64,000 bases of DNA from Serratia liquefaciens (GTDB taxonomy: Bacteria > Pseudomonadota > Gammaproteobacteria > Enterobacterales > Enterobacteriaceae): assembly GCF_027594825.1 (NCBI RefSeq), contig NZ_CP088930.1:4835019-4899018 (forward strand). Direction: 5' to 3'. How positions within the stretch are numbered: position 1 is the first letter of the stretch; the number at the start of each line of letters is the position of its first letter. The notes beneath the pieces are model-generated. The model made no database searches, had not been told where the DNA came from, and worked only from the letters and a program-made list of their open reading frames with translations. This document shows positions 42,859 to 51,890 of this stretch, piece after piece. The translations under genes and the position numbers were made by a program.

Positions 42859-43635
42859 TTTCTCTCCTGATTTTGAGGCCGAAGCCTGAAACAATGTGCT
42901 TTGTGATGCGCACCCGCACCGGTTTCATTCAACCAGACGTGCAGATGCGTATTTAACTGGGCGCGGAGTATAGCATAGTATGCAGATATCCATCTGTACC
43001 GATAGCGCGATATCCGTGTAGGTATGGCTAACGTGGCATCGATCGCGGTTTTATCAACTTCCACATTATAGTGCATACTGACTAGTGATTATTGAATAGA
43101 CTGTTGGTAGTTTGGTACCGGAGCCGCCGAGGAATAATAGACAAGTTATTTTTTACGAGTTAATAAGTATTTGCCTGTCGGGTTATTGTTAACTTGTCAG
43201 GGTTATTTAAATCATCAACCCTGGCGTCTCATAGACGTCTGGAGCAAGTAATTTCTTTGCGCAATGATTCTTGCTGAGGAAGATAAAAACCAATTTGCTA
43301 TGTTGTTCTATTTCAATGGATTACAATCTTGTTGTGTTAGTGTTAATATTATCCGTGTTGCGATTGCTTACACTGATTTTACCTTCGCTTCGGGATTGTC
43401 GCAGTCCCATGGGGCCCGGTTCAATCGGGGTAATATTGACATCGACGGCTTTTTATCTGCAAACAAGGGTTTTATCAGGCGACCTGAGTGACTAAAATTC
43501 AAAAATCTGGCCCACTGCGCAAAGTTAATCGGAAGTAAGTATTAATCTGTGTTCATTCTTGGCAGAAAAACAAGTAATATCGCAGGCTATAACAAAGGCT
43601 GATTGCGTTACTCCCTTCTTTTTGGAGATTTTTCC
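42859..43635. other. Long AT-rich divergent region between yecF and uvrY
   Basis: 777 bp. Contains a GCATAGTATGC palindrome (42973-42983) and a CAGGGTT/AACCCTG hairpin (43199-43224). A 59-codon frame at 43316-43495 (+) would encode a hydrophobic peptide (two spans, beginning MDYNLVVLVLILSVLR) but has no ribosome site; I regard it as possible only. No recognisable sdiA remnant. Confidence 0.5.
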
Positions 43636-44292
43636 TTGATTAGCGTTCTTCTTGTTGATGACCACGAACTGGTGCGCGCAGGGATACGACGCATTCTTGA
43701 AGATATCAAAGGTATAAAAGTTGTCGGGGAGGCCCAGTGCGGTGAAGACGCCGTGAAATGGTGCCGTGGCAATGCTGTAGATATCGTTCTTATGGATATG
43801 AACATGCCGGGTATTGGCGGGCTGGAAGCCACGCGCAAAATTGTACGCTATGCGCCCGACGTTAAAGTCATCATGCTGACTATTCACACTGAAAATCCCT
43901 TGCCGGCTAAGGTGATGCAGGCCGGAGCCGCAGGTTATCTCAGCAAGGGTGCGGCGCCGCAGGATGTGGTGAATGCCATTCGTACGGTGCAGGCCGGGCA
44001 GCGTTATATCGCGTCCGATATCGCACAACAGATGGCGTTGAGCCAGTTGGAGCCGCAGACGGAAACCCCGTTCAGCTGCCTGTCTGAGCGCGAACTGCAG
44101 ATCATGCTGATGATCACCAAAGGCAAAAAAGTTAACGAGATCTCGGAACAGCTGAGTCTCAGCCCGAAAACGGTGAACAGTTACCGTTACCGCATGTTCA
44201 GCAAGCTGAATATCAGCGGTGACGTCGAATTGACACACCTGGCTATCCGACACGGATTGTTCAATGCGGAGACGTTGTTAAGCAGTGAGTGA
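43636..44292 (+). CDS. uvrY: Response regulator UvrY (BarA partner)
   Basis: 218-aa FixJ/NarL-type response regulator, the same length as E. coli UvrY. Receiver domain 1-120 with phospho-acceptor Asp in VLMDMNMPG and Lys in YLSKGAAP; C-terminal GerE helix-turn-helix ([37 protein letters not shown]). With BarA it turns on csrB/csrC sRNAs. TTG start at 43636 with GGAG eight nt upstream gives the conserved N-terminus; the in-frame upstream Met at 43603 is unlikely. Overlaps uvrC by 8 bp. Confidence 0.95.
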   Translation: MISVLLVDDHELVRAGIRRILEDIKGIKVVGEAQCGEDAVKWCRGNAVDIVLMDMNMPGIGGLEATRKIVRYAPDVKVIMLTIHTENPLPAKVMQAGAAGYLSKGAAPQDVVNAIRTVQAGQRYIASDIAQQMALSQLEPQTETPFSCLSERELQIMLMITKGKKVNEISEQLSLSPKTVNSYRYRMFSKLNISGDVELTHLAIRHGLFNAETLLSSE

Positions 44293-46117
44293 CCGTTTTG
44301 ATGCCAAAGCATTTCTCAGTACCGTAACCAGCCAGCCTGGCGTCTACCGTATGTATGACGCTACTGGCACGGTTATCTACGTCGGTAAAGCCAAAGACCT
44401 GAAAAAACGTCTCGCCAGTTACTTCCGCCAACAGGTTGGCAGCAGGAAAACGGAGACGTTGGTTAAAAATATCGCTCAAATAGACGTAACTGTTACTCAT
44501 ACTGAAACAGAAGCGCTATTACTGGAACATAACTACATAAAGTTATACCAGCCACGATATAATGTTCTTTTGCGAGACGATAAATCTTACCCGTTGATCT
44601 TCCTGAGCGCGGATAGCCACCCACGGCTGGCGGTTCATCGCGGCGCCAAACACGCCAAAGGGGAGTATTTCGGGCCTTTCCCCAATTCTTATGCCGTGCG
44701 TGAAACGCTGGCGCTGTTGCAGAAATTGTTCCCGATACGCCAGTGCGAGAACAGCGTGTATCGCAACCGTTCGCGTCCTTGCCTCCAATATCAGATTGGG
44801 CGTTGCCTGGGGCCTTGCGTCGCCGGGTTGGTGAGTGAGGAGGAATACCGGCAGCAGGTGGATTACGTGCGCCTGTTCCTGTCCGGTAAAGATCAGCAGG
44901 TGCTGCACCAATTGATCGAAAGGATGGAAAACGCCAGCAAGGCATTGAACTTTGAAGAAGCGGCGCGCATCCGCGACCAGATCCAGGCGGTACGCAGGGT
45001 GACCGAACGTCAGTTCGTTTCCGGCAACAGCGACGATCTGGATGTGATTGGCGTAGCTTTCGAGTCCGGCATGGCTTGCCTGCACGTGCTGTTTATCCGT
45101 CAGGGGAAAGTGTTGGGCAGCCGCAGTTACTTCCCGAAAGTGCCGGGCGGTACCGACATGAGCGAAGTGGTGCAAACCTTTGTCGGGCAGTTCTATCTAC
45201 AGGGCAGCCAGATGCGCACCTTGCCGGCGGAAATTCTGTTGGACTTCACCCTGCCGGAAAAAGACCTGCTGGCCGAGTCGCTTTCAGAACTGGCCGGCCG
45301 GAAAATCCAGATCCAGAGCAAACCGCGAGGGGATCGCGCGCGCTACCTTAAACTGGCCCGTACCAACGCAGCAACGGCGCTAACCACCAAGCTTTCCCAG
45401 CAGTCGACGATCCATCAGCGGCTGGCAGAATTGGCGAAGGTGCTCAATCTGACCGAAATTAACCGCATGGAGTGTTTCGACATCAGCCACACCATGGGGG
45501 AGCAAACTGTGGCCTCCTGCGTGGTATTTGACTCGAATGGTCCGCTACGTTCTGAATATCGGCGCTATAATATCACCGGTATTACCCCTGGGGATGATTA
45601 TGCCGCGATGGCGCAGGTGTTGAAGCGTCGTTATGGCAAAGCCCTGGAAGAGAAAAAAATCCCCGACGTTATTTTTATCGACGGTGGTAAAGGTCAGCTT
45701 GGTATGGCGATTGACGTATTCAATTCGCTGAACGTGACCTGGGATAAAAACAAACCCTTGCTGATTGGCATCGCCAAAGGCGCCGACCGCAAAGCCGGGT
45801 TGGAGACGCTGTTCTTTGTGCCGGAAGGTGAGGGCATTGCCTTGCCGTCGGATTCACCGGCGCTGCATGTGATCCAGCATATCCGCGATGATTCGCATAA
45901 CCATGCGATCACCGGGCATCGGCAGAGAAGGGCAAAAGTAAAGAATACCAGCGCGTTGGAACTGATCGACGGCGTTGGGCCAAAACGGCGACAGGTGCTG
46001 TTGAAGTATATGGGCGGACTTCAACCATTATTGAACGCCAGCGTTGAGGAAATTGCAAAAGTGCCGGGTATTTCACAAGCATTGGCAGAAAAGATCTACA
46101 ATGCATTGAAACACTGA
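44285..46117 (+). CDS. uvrC: Excinuclease ABC subunit C
   Basis: 610 aa, as in E. coli. The subunit makes both incisions in nucleotide excision repair. Order of domains: GIY-YIG nuclease (about 16-95, [24 protein letters not shown]), Cys-rich block (CLGPC), UvrB-interacting UVR motif (about 200-235, [18 protein letters not shown]), RNase H-like domain with DISHTMG and IDGGKGQL catalytic Asp, and C-terminal HhH pair ([23 protein letters not shown]). GTG start overlaps uvrY. Confidence 0.98.
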   Translation: MSDRFDAKAFLSTVTSQPGVYRMYDATGTVIYVGKAKDLKKRLASYFRQQVGSRKTETLVKNIAQIDVTVTHTETEALLLEHNYIKLYQPRYNVLLRDDKSYPLIFLSADSHPRLAVHRGAKHAKGEYFGPFPNSYAVRETLALLQKLFPIRQCENSVYRNRSRPCLQYQIGRCLGPCVAGLVSEEEYRQQVDYVRLFLSGKDQQVLHQLIERMENASKALNFEEAARIRDQIQAVRRVTERQFVSGNSDDLDVIGVAFESGMACLHVLFIRQGKVLGSRSYFPKVPGGTDMSEVVQTFVGQFYLQGSQMRTLPAEILLDFTLPEKDLLAESLSELAGRKIQIQSKPRGDRARYLKLARTNAATALTTKLSQQSTIHQRLAELAKVLNLTEINRMECFDISHTMGEQTVASCVVFDSNGPLRSEYRRYNITGITPGDDYAAMAQVLKRRYGKALEEKKIPDVIFIDGGKGQLGMAIDVFNSLNVTWDKNKPLLIGIAKGADRKAGLETLFFVPEGEGIALPSDSPALHVIQHIRDDSHNHAITGHRQRRAKVKNTSALELIDGVGPKRRQVLLKYMGGLQPLLNASVEEIAKVPGISQALAEKIYNALKH

Positions 46118-46175
46118 GGGCAATGTAGCAACATACTCTTAATTCCCACTCCAGCCAGATAGTTACCTTAGCATT

Positions 46176-46724
46176 ATGCAATTGAATATACCGACTTGGC
46201 TTACTCTGTTTCGCGTAGTTCTGATCCCATTCTTTGTTCTGGCATTTTACCTGCCGTTCACCTGGGCTCCGATGGTTTGCGCCGTCATCTTTGTGTTTGC
46301 TGCCATAACCGACTGGTTTGACGGCTTCCTGGCCCGACGCTGGAAGCAAACGACCCGTTTCGGGGCGTTCCTCGACCCGGTGGCGGACAAAGTGATGGTG
46401 GCGGTAGCGCTGGTGCTGGTGGCGGAACACTATCACACCTGGTGGATTACCTTGCCTGCAGCAACCATGATTGCCCGTGAAATTATCATCTCGTCGCTGC
46501 GTGAGTGGATGGCGGAGATCGGTAAACGCAGCAGCGTGGCGGTGTCCTGGATTGGCAAAGTCAAAACCATGGCGCAAATGATGTCGCTGGTCGGGCTGCT
46601 GTGGCGTCCCGATCGTACCGTCGAGTACGTGTCTTTTGGTTTGCTGTACATCGCGGCGGTGCTGACTTTCTGGTCAATGTTCCAATATTTGAACGCTGCG
46701 CGGAAAGATTTGCTGGAACCCTGA
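46176..46724 (+). CDS. pgsA: Phosphatidylglycerophosphate synthase
   Basis: 182-aa CDP-alcohol phosphatidyltransferase that makes phosphatidylglycerophosphate from CDP-diacylglycerol and glycerol-3-phosphate. The signature D-x2-D-G-x2-A-R-x8-G-x3-D-x3-D is visible ([12 protein letters not shown] then [11 protein letters not shown]). The N-terminus [17 protein letters not shown] is standard. 58 bp after uvrC, same order as in E. coli. Confidence 0.97.
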   Translation: MQLNIPTWLTLFRVVLIPFFVLAFYLPFTWAPMVCAVIFVFAAITDWFDGFLARRWKQTTRFGAFLDPVADKVMVAVALVLVAEHYHTWWITLPAATMIAREIIISSLREWMAEIGKRSSVAVSWIGKVKTMAQMMSLVGLLWRPDRTVEYVSFGLLYIAAVLTFWSMFQYLNAARKDLLEP

Positions 46725-46752
46725 TCAAAGCGATGCAAAAATCGTCAAACGA

Positions 46753-46788
46753 ACGTAATGAGACAACAATTTTATTGACTCATTACGT
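46753..46788. repeat. 10-bp inverted repeat overlapping the tRNA operon -35
   Basis: ACGTAATGAG (46753-46762) and CTCATTACGT (46779-46788) are perfect complements with a 16-nt spacer. The right arm overlaps the -35 element of the tRNA promoter, so a transcript or a protein using the repeat could affect tRNA expression; it could also be the pgsA transcript end. Confidence 0.6.
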
Positions 46789-46802
46789 CAGGTAAGTAGA
46801 AT
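46775..46802 (+). promoter_or_regulatory. Promoter of the Gly-Cys-Leu tRNA operon
   Basis: TTGACT and TAGAAT with a 16-bp spacer, 68 bp upstream of tRNA-Gly. Confidence 0.65.
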
Positions 46803-46869
46803 GCATCGCATCAGACGGCAGCAGTGATTTGCCGAAAGATAGCAAAAAAATCAGTAAGTTCTGATTAAT

Positions 46870-46945
<76 letters not shown>

Positions 46946-47003
46946 AATTTGATGAAGCTGGTGTTTCACGAGCTTTAGCCTGATAAAGGCAAACAAGAAT
47001 TTA

Positions 47004-47077
47004 GGCGCGTTAACAAAGCGGTTATGTAGCGGATTGCAAATCCGTCTAGTCCGGTTCGACTCCGGAACGCGCCTCCA
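47004..47077 (+). tRNA. cysT: tRNA-Cys, anticodon GCA
   Basis: 74 nt with CCA; anticodon loop in GGATTGCAAATCC gives GCA. Confidence 0.97.
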
Positions 47078-47087
47078 ATTTTCCCGA

Positions 47088-47173
47088 GCCCGGGTGGTGA
47101 AATCGGTAGACACAAGGGATTTAAAATCCCTCGGCTTATGGCTGTGCGGGTTCAAGTCCCGCCCCGGGTACCA
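47088..47173 (+). tRNA. leuZ: tRNA-Leu, anticodon UAA
   Basis: 86 nt with long variable arm and CCA; loop in AGGGATTTAAAATCCCT gives UAA. Confidence 0.97.
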
Positions 47174-47220
47174 GGAAAATAAATTCCAGAATAATCAAAG
47201 CAATAAGCAGTAATGTCGTG

Positions 47221-47243
47221 ACCGCCGGAAGGCGGTTTTTTTG
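47221..47243 (+). terminator. Terminator of the tRNA operon
   Basis: ACCGCC-GGAA-GGCGGT followed by a run of seven T, 48 bp after tRNA-Leu. Confidence 0.92.
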
Positions 47244-47386
47244 TGCCTGAAATTCCATTTCGTCATATCACATCATAATATTCTTCTGCTATCACTGTTA
47301 TCCTGTTGTCGGGCAAAGGCCAGTTTTAAAGACGCTTGGTAAGAAGTGATCTATAACCAAAGAGTGCAATAGATAAGGAGTGTTGG

Positions 47387-47527
47387 ATGAAAGGGGGATT
47401 ATTTTTATTGGCGATTATCATGCTGTCTGGCTGTTCAGGGTCTTTTGGATCGATTCTGGGTGTGATCCCGCAAAGCTCCGATGTTTGCCCTCAAGGGAAA
47501 AATGCGATCACCGGCGAATGCCGTTAG
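47387..47527 (+). CDS. Small lipoprotein, 46 aa
   Basis: A very short gene with a complete bacterial lipoprotein signal: MKGGLFLLAIIMLSGC, Cys at residue 16, +2 Ser (outer membrane predicted). The mature part is only about 31 residues and ends in a two-Cys motif (DVCPQGKNAITGEC). AAGGAG six nt before the ATG is strong. Next to the tRNA operon terminator. Family unknown to me, although small lipoproteins ending in such a Cys pair occur in enterobacteria. Confidence 0.75.
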   Translation: MKGGLFLLAIIMLSGCSGSFGSILGVIPQSSDVCPQGKNAITGECR

Positions 47528-47662
47528 CTCGCATTGTCGGCTTTTTTTCAGCCTAAACCCTGCGTCCAGCCTGAAACTATGGCTGGCAACCCAATCAAGA
47601 CATATCCGGCTGGTAGATCGCTGTGCCGATCGCCGGATACTGCCTGTTCCAGGCGTTAGAGC

Positions 47663-47773
47663 CTAGCCTCCACTTCCCAGTAGCGGAAGCCTATCCGCAC
47701 TGCAGTTTGCCACCCACATCACCGCCACGACGACAGCGATGGAAATGATCGCGCACAGATCCGATTTGCGCAT
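47663..47773 (-). CDS. 36-residue membrane peptide
   Basis: Short frame with AAGGAG four nt before the ATG, one hydrophobic span (CAIISIAVVVAVMWVANC) and a short polar tail. It begins 8 bp after the AriR-like gene stop, so the two form an operon. Could be a small stress-related inner-membrane peptide. The strong ribosome site and coupling are the support; no homologue is known to me. Confidence 0.55.
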   Translation of the reverse strand: MRKSDLCAIISIAVVVAVMWVANCSADRLPLLGSGG

Positions 47774-47781
47774 GCTTCTCC

Positions 47782-48012
47782 TTAGCGAGCATTGATTCCA
47801 ATAACCTCGATTGCTGCTCTGTGCAGTTTCTGACCGTACTCGTCGGGTTGCCTTTCGATTTCAGCGATGAGGTAGGCGAGAATATTTTGCTTGCTGATGG
47901 GTTTGTTAGCGGAAAGCACCTGAATAATGCCTTTGCCGAGCAGGCTGTATATTTGTTCACGGTATGTCTCGATATCTCTATCGTGGAGACCGTAAAGGGA
48001 GTAATCGATCAT
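47782..48012 (-). CDS. AriR/YmgB-family small protein (RcsB connector-like)
   Basis: 76-aa acidic helical protein. Its central part (GIIQVLSANKPISKQNILAYLIAEIERQ) aligns with the conserved core of E. coli AriR/YmgB and YcgZ, which act through RcsB on biofilm, acid resistance and curli. Family assignment by eye. A TGCCAGC-CGAA-GCTGGCA hairpin 29 bp upstream of the start may lie in the mRNA leader. The ribosome site is weak. Followed closely by the 36-residue membrane peptide. Confidence 0.65.
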   Translation of the reverse strand: MIDYSLYGLHDRDIETYREQIYSLLGKGIIQVLSANKPISKQNILAYLIAEIERQPDEYGQKLHRAAIEVIGINAR

Positions 48013-48040
48013 AGAATTTTACCGCTGGTGAAATTTAAAG

Positions 48041-48058
48041 TGCCAGCCGAAGCTGGCA
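48041..48058. repeat. Hairpin upstream of the AriR-like gene
   Basis: TGCCAGC-CGAA-GCTGGCA, perfect 7-bp stem with tetraloop. A second inverted repeat (CACTTAG-N8-CTAAGTG, 48094-48115) lies 36 bp farther upstream; both could be leader structures or operator. Confidence 0.55.
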
Positions 48059-48183
48059 GAGAAGCCATTAAAAAAATAAAGTCGTGCAAATTTCACTTAG
48101 GTTGATAGCTAAGTGGAATGTTAACGATAACGTAGTAGGAATATTCCTATCAATAGGCAGCTGTAGTCCAGACCGCGAATTAG

Positions 48184-48218
48184 GAAAAACCTCAGACAAC
48201 GCTGCGGCGCTGGGGTTT
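48184..48218 (-). terminator. Terminator of the RpiR-family gene
   Basis: On the minus strand AAACCCCAG pairs with CTGAGGTTT (one G-U), followed by TTCC after the T-run. It is 38 bp beyond the regulator's stop. Confidence 0.7.
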
Positions 48219-48256
48219 AGCGCTGAAAGTCCCCTCAACGGTGCACTGGCAGAGGC

Positions 48257-49399
48257 TCAATCTTCCGTCTGTGTCCCCAGGCTTTCGGGCAATAGCTGTG
48301 CCAGCAGCAGGTCTAGGGTCAGCATCAGTCCATAGCGTGCCGTACTGCCACCGCTGAGCGGCAACACTTTATCCGCCAGCCCGGCCAACGTGGTACCGGC
48401 CGGGGTCAGGGCGATACGATACGCGCCGGTGGCACCGGCCAGTTTGGCGGCGTTAAGCAAATCGCTGTTTTCCCCACTCATCGACAGCAGGATCACGCAC
48501 TGTTGCGTGCTGAGCGTGGAGGCCGTCATGCGCATCAGCGCAGGCTCCTGGCAGACAAAAGCGGGGTAACCCAGACCCACCAGGCGTTGTTGCAGCTCAT
48601 TGGCATAAAGCGCCATGCTGTTTACGCCAAAAATATGCACGCTTTTGGATTGGCTTAGTTGCTGGCAAGCATCGATCAGCGCTGCATGTTCTACTTGCTG
48701 CAGCTGTTGATGCAAAGTGGTTTCTACGTCGTTTACGCGCTGTAGCCACAGACGCGGTGGGCCATTGGGCGTGGCTTGAGCGGTCAAATAGCGTGAGCCG
48801 CTCACGCTGGCCTGAGCCAGTTTCATGCGCAGATCGCGAATATCGTCGCAGCCAATGGTTTTGGCAAAGCGGGTAATGGTGGCCGGGCTGACCCCCGCCT
48901 GGCTGGCCAGCAATTCGATGGTGGCGGAGGAAGCGAAGGCGATATCGTCCAAAATGGTCTGTGCGACTTTGGCTTCCTGCTGACTGAACTGGTTCTGCCG
49001 TGCACGGATCTGATAGACGATGTCGCCAATATCTTCACAACCGATGGATTTAGCAAAACGGCTGAGGGTGGCGGAGCTGACGCCAGGCAGTTTGCCGATG
49101 CCGGCAGCGGAGGCAAAGGCGATATCCATGCCGCCGAGCACGGGTTGGGCTACCTCTGTCGGGGTGGCTGCCAGCGCAGGCTGGGTGCGCATTAGCGCGA
49201 TAAAGTCGTTAAGATCCTGACAGCCAAGGGATTGGGCAAAATGAGCGACGATCTCGGTGCTGACACCTGCTCGCTCTGCCAATTGCTCAATGGTTGCTGT
49301 TGAAGTAAACCCCGGGTTGTTCAGTATGGCTCGGGCAACTTTTGCTTCCTGGCGGCTGAACGGATCCTGGCGAAACTGAATGTGGTAAACGAGATCCAT
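48257..49399 (-). CDS. RpiR/MurR-family regulator with three N-terminal HTH repeats
   Basis: 380-aa sugar-phosphate-responsive regulator. The usual RpiR protein (about 280-300 aa) has one N-terminal HTH_6 domain and a C-terminal SIS domain. Here three HTH-like repeats are seen: residues 1-70 (GVSTEIVAHFAQSLGCQDL), 84-132 (GVSSATLSRFAKSIGCEDI; front half shortened) and 133-197 (GVSPATITRFAKTIGCDDI). The SIS domain is at about 240-370 (VHIFGVNSMALYANELQQRL; LLSMSGENSDLLNAA). Divergent from the beta-glucoside PTS operon 403 bp away, which it probably controls through a phosphosugar. Confidence 0.9.
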   Translation of the reverse strand: MDLVYHIQFRQDPFSRQEAKVARAILNNPGFTSTATIEQLAERAGVSTEIVAHFAQSLGCQDLNDFIALMRTQPALAATPTEVAQPVLGGMDIAFASAAGIGKLPGVSSATLSRFAKSIGCEDIGDIVYQIRARQNQFSQQEAKVAQTILDDIAFASSATIELLASQAGVSPATITRFAKTIGCDDIRDLRMKLAQASVSGSRYLTAQATPNGPPRLWLQRVNDVETTLHQQLQQVEHAALIDACQQLSQSKSVHIFGVNSMALYANELQQRLVGLGYPAFVCQEPALMRMTASTLSTQQCVILLSMSGENSDLLNAAKLAGATGAYRIALTPAGTTLAGLADKVLPLSGGSTARYGLMLTLDLLLAQLLPESLGTQTED

Positions 49400-49801
49400 G
49401 ACTGCAGTGTCCCTTCTGTAATGCCAACCGGCGATCTGTGCTTCAAACTAGCCTGTTTTTCACACGGCATAAAGCGATAACCATAAGAATAGGCTAATGA
49501 AAATAATTTTCAATCCGTACAGATTTAAAATGAGATACTCTTCGCATTGTTTATCGGTCAATGATTTATCACTCTGTTTTTAAACATAAAAGGCCATTTT
49601 TAAATTTTATGGTTATGAAAAATCAGATCGCCGATCACAGTGTTGAAAAAAATTTTCATGATGAAAATTGTTTAATGCATTGTTTTTAAACGATTAGCCA
49701 AAAGTCATAATCAAATCATATGGAATCAAGGTATTTACAAGCGTGTTACGGAACTGTTTTATATTTGCATCGCCAAGTGGCTAACAACCGGGATACTGAA
49801 A
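49400..49801. promoter_or_regulatory. Divergent control region of the PTS operon
   Basis: 402 bp, AT-rich, no gene. It must hold both promoters. I saw only a weak half-match to a CRP site (TCACA near 49633-49637) and no strong operator. Confidence 0.45.
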
Positions 49802-50107
49802 ATGCAAACCATCGTCTTATGCTGCGCAGCAGGCATGTCGACCAGCATGCTGGTGCAAAAAATGAAAGCCGAGGCGCAAAAACGGGCGCTGGATATCGTG
49901 ATTGAGGCCGTGCCGGTGGCGGATTTTGAGCGCATCGTCGAGCGTGCAGACATTGTGCTGCTGGGGCCGCAGGTGAAATATGAACATGCGCGTCTTAGCG
50001 AACTTGCTGCGCCAATGGGTAAAACTGTCGCAGTGATCGACATGATGGACTACGGCACCATGCGTGGAGACAAGGTGCTGGACAAGGCGCTCGGCTTGTT
50101 GGCCTGA
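49802..50107 (+). CDS. PTS lactose/cellobiose-type IIB component
   Basis: 101-aa phosphotransferase IIB protein. The phospho-Cys P-loop CCAAGMSTSMLV is at residues 7-18; the family motif for cellobiose/chitobiose IIB is C-x2-G-M-S-T-S. It transfers phosphate from IIA to the incoming sugar. First gene of the operon IIB-IIA-GH4-IIC. Confidence 0.95.
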   Translation: MQTIVLCCAAGMSTSMLVQKMKAEAQKRALDIVIEAVPVADFERIVERADIVLLGPQVKYEHARLSELAAPMGKTVAVIDMMDYGTMRGDKVLDKALGLLA

Positions 50108-50220
50108 TAACACCCTGAGGGGCTTGGCCCCTTATATCCTTTTATTTATTCATTGACCGTGGGTTATTTCATGACTCTCGGCGGGATCACTACGCCTGAA
50201 ATCAGGCCGGGGAGGCGAAG

Positions 50221-50544
50221 GTGGATTTGGAAACTAGCGTTATGGAGTTGCTGGTTCATGCCGGTAGCGCGCGCAGTTCGCTGCTTTCGGCACTGCAGCT
50301 GGCACGTCGCGGTGAGTTCGTGGCCGCAGAGGCTAAGTTGGAAGAGGCCAAGGCCGGCATCGGGAGGGCGCACGGCATGCAGACGGAGCTGATTGGCATG
50401 GATGAAGGGGTTGGGAAAATACCGGTCAGTCTGATTCTGGTGCATGCGCAGGATCATTTGATGAACGCCATGCTGATTCAAGATCTGGCCACCGACATGA
50501 TCGAGCTTTATCGCCGTTTACCGCAGGGGCAAAGCAATGACTAA
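50221..50544 (+). CDS. PTS lactose/cellobiose-type IIA component
   Basis: 107-aa all-helical trimeric IIA protein; the phosphorylated His is in ILVHAQDHLMNAM. GTG at 50221 has GGGGAGG five nt upstream; an ATG at 50242 is a weaker alternative. The stop overlaps the GH4 start by 8 bp. Confidence 0.94.
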   Translation: MDLETSVMELLVHAGSARSSLLSALQLARRGEFVAAEAKLEEAKAGIGRAHGMQTELIGMDEGVGKIPVSLILVHAQDHLMNAMLIQDLATDMIELYRRLPQGQSND

Positions 50545-51838
50545 GATAACCGTAATTGGCGGGGGCAGCAGCTACACGCCGGAGTTGGTCGAGGGGCTGA
50601 TCGCCCACTATCAGGATGTTCCATTAACCGAACTTGCCTTGGTGGATGTAGAGTCCGGCCGCGAGAAAGTGGGCATCATTGCCGAACTGACCAAAAGAAT
50701 GCTCAAGCGCAACGGGCTGGAGCAGGTGGTGGTGTCGGTGCATTTCGCATTGGAACCGGCCATTCGTGGTGCCAGCTTTGTGCTGACTCAGCTGCGGGTC
50801 GGGCAACTGGCCGCCCGTGCTGCCGATGAGCGTCTGGGGTTGAAATACCAGCGCCTGGGGCAAGAGACCACCGGTGTCGGTGGTTTCGCCAAGGCACTGC
50901 GCACCATTCCTGTCATGCTGGAAGTGGCGCGTACCGTAGAAGCGGTGGCGCCGGACGCCTGGATCATCAATTTCACAAATCCTGCCGGTATTGTCACGGA
51001 AGCGGTCTCCCGTTACAGCAAGGCGAAGATTATCGGTTTGTGCAACGTGCCGATCACCATGCACCACATGATTGCCGACATGCTGAAGGCTCCCTACGAT
51101 CAGGTGGACCTGCGCTTTGCCGGGCTGAATCATATGGTGTGGGTGCATCAGGTTACGCAAAGCGGCAAGGATGTGACCGCCCAGGTGCTGGAGATGCTGA
51201 GCAATGGCGAAACGCTGTCGATGAACAACATCAAGGATCTGCCTTGGCCGCCGGCATTTTTGCAGGCGCTGGGGGCGATCCCTTGCCCGTACCACCGCTA
51301 TTTCTATCAGACGGCCAGCATGCTGGACGAAGAGCTGGAAGCGGCCGCCGCGCAGGGAACCCGTGCTGAGCAGGTGATGAAGGTTGAGGCAGAGTTATTT
51401 GCCCTCTATGCCGATCCGACGCTGGACAAAAAACCGGAGCAGCTAAGCTTTCGTGGCGGTGCCTTCTATTCAGAAGTTGCGGTCGAACTGATCCGCGCCA
51501 TTCACAATAACAGCGGCAAGGTGCTGGTGGTGAACACCCGCAATAACGGCGCGATCCAGGGCTTGCCGGATGATGCGGTAATTGAAACCAACTGCGTGAT
51601 CGACGCACAGGGCGCTCACCCGCTGAGCTTCGGACCGCTGCCGCTGGCCATGAACGGGTTGACTCAGCAGGTAAAAGATTTCGAACGCTTGACCATTGAG
51701 GCCGCGGTGCATGGCGATCGTCAGAGTGCGCTGTTGGCGCTGGTGGTGAATCCGCTGATTGGCGGCGTCGGTATCGCACAACCTTTGCTGGATGAGGTGC
51801 TGAACCTGAACCAAGCCTATTTGCCGCAGTTCAACTAA
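50537..51838 (+). CDS. 6-phospho-beta-glucosidase, GH4
   Basis: 433-aa NAD- and Mn2+-dependent glycosidase of family GH4 that hydrolyses 6-phospho-beta-glucosides by an oxidation-elimination mechanism. The NAD-binding N-terminus ITVIGGGSSYTPELVEGL, the metal Cys in IGLCNVPITMH and metal His in FAGLNHMVWVH are all present. AGGGGCAAAGCA precedes the ATG. It splits the phosphorylated disaccharide or aryl-glucoside imported by the adjacent PTS. Confidence 0.95.
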   Translation: MTKITVIGGGSSYTPELVEGLIAHYQDVPLTELALVDVESGREKVGIIAELTKRMLKRNGLEQVVVSVHFALEPAIRGASFVLTQLRVGQLAARAADERLGLKYQRLGQETTGVGGFAKALRTIPVMLEVARTVEAVAPDAWIINFTNPAGIVTEAVSRYSKAKIIGLCNVPITMHHMIADMLKAPYDQVDLRFAGLNHMVWVHQVTQSGKDVTAQVLEMLSNGETLSMNNIKDLPWPPAFLQALGAIPCPYHRYFYQTASMLDEELEAAAAQGTRAEQVMKVEAELFALYADPTLDKKPEQLSFRGGAFYSEVAVELIRAIHNNSGKVLVVNTRNNGAIQGLPDDAVIETNCVIDAQGAHPLSFGPLPLAMNGLTQQVKDFERLTIEAAVHGDRQSALLALVVNPLIGGVGIAQPLLDEVLNLNQAYLPQFN

Positions 51839-51890
51839 GTCGATATTCCATAATAATAATCATGCTAGCCGGCTTGGCCGGGCAGGGGGA

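Noticed and set aside
43525-44253. 242-codon minus-strand frame over uvrY
   Set aside because: Antisense to uvrY, which is conserved over its whole length.
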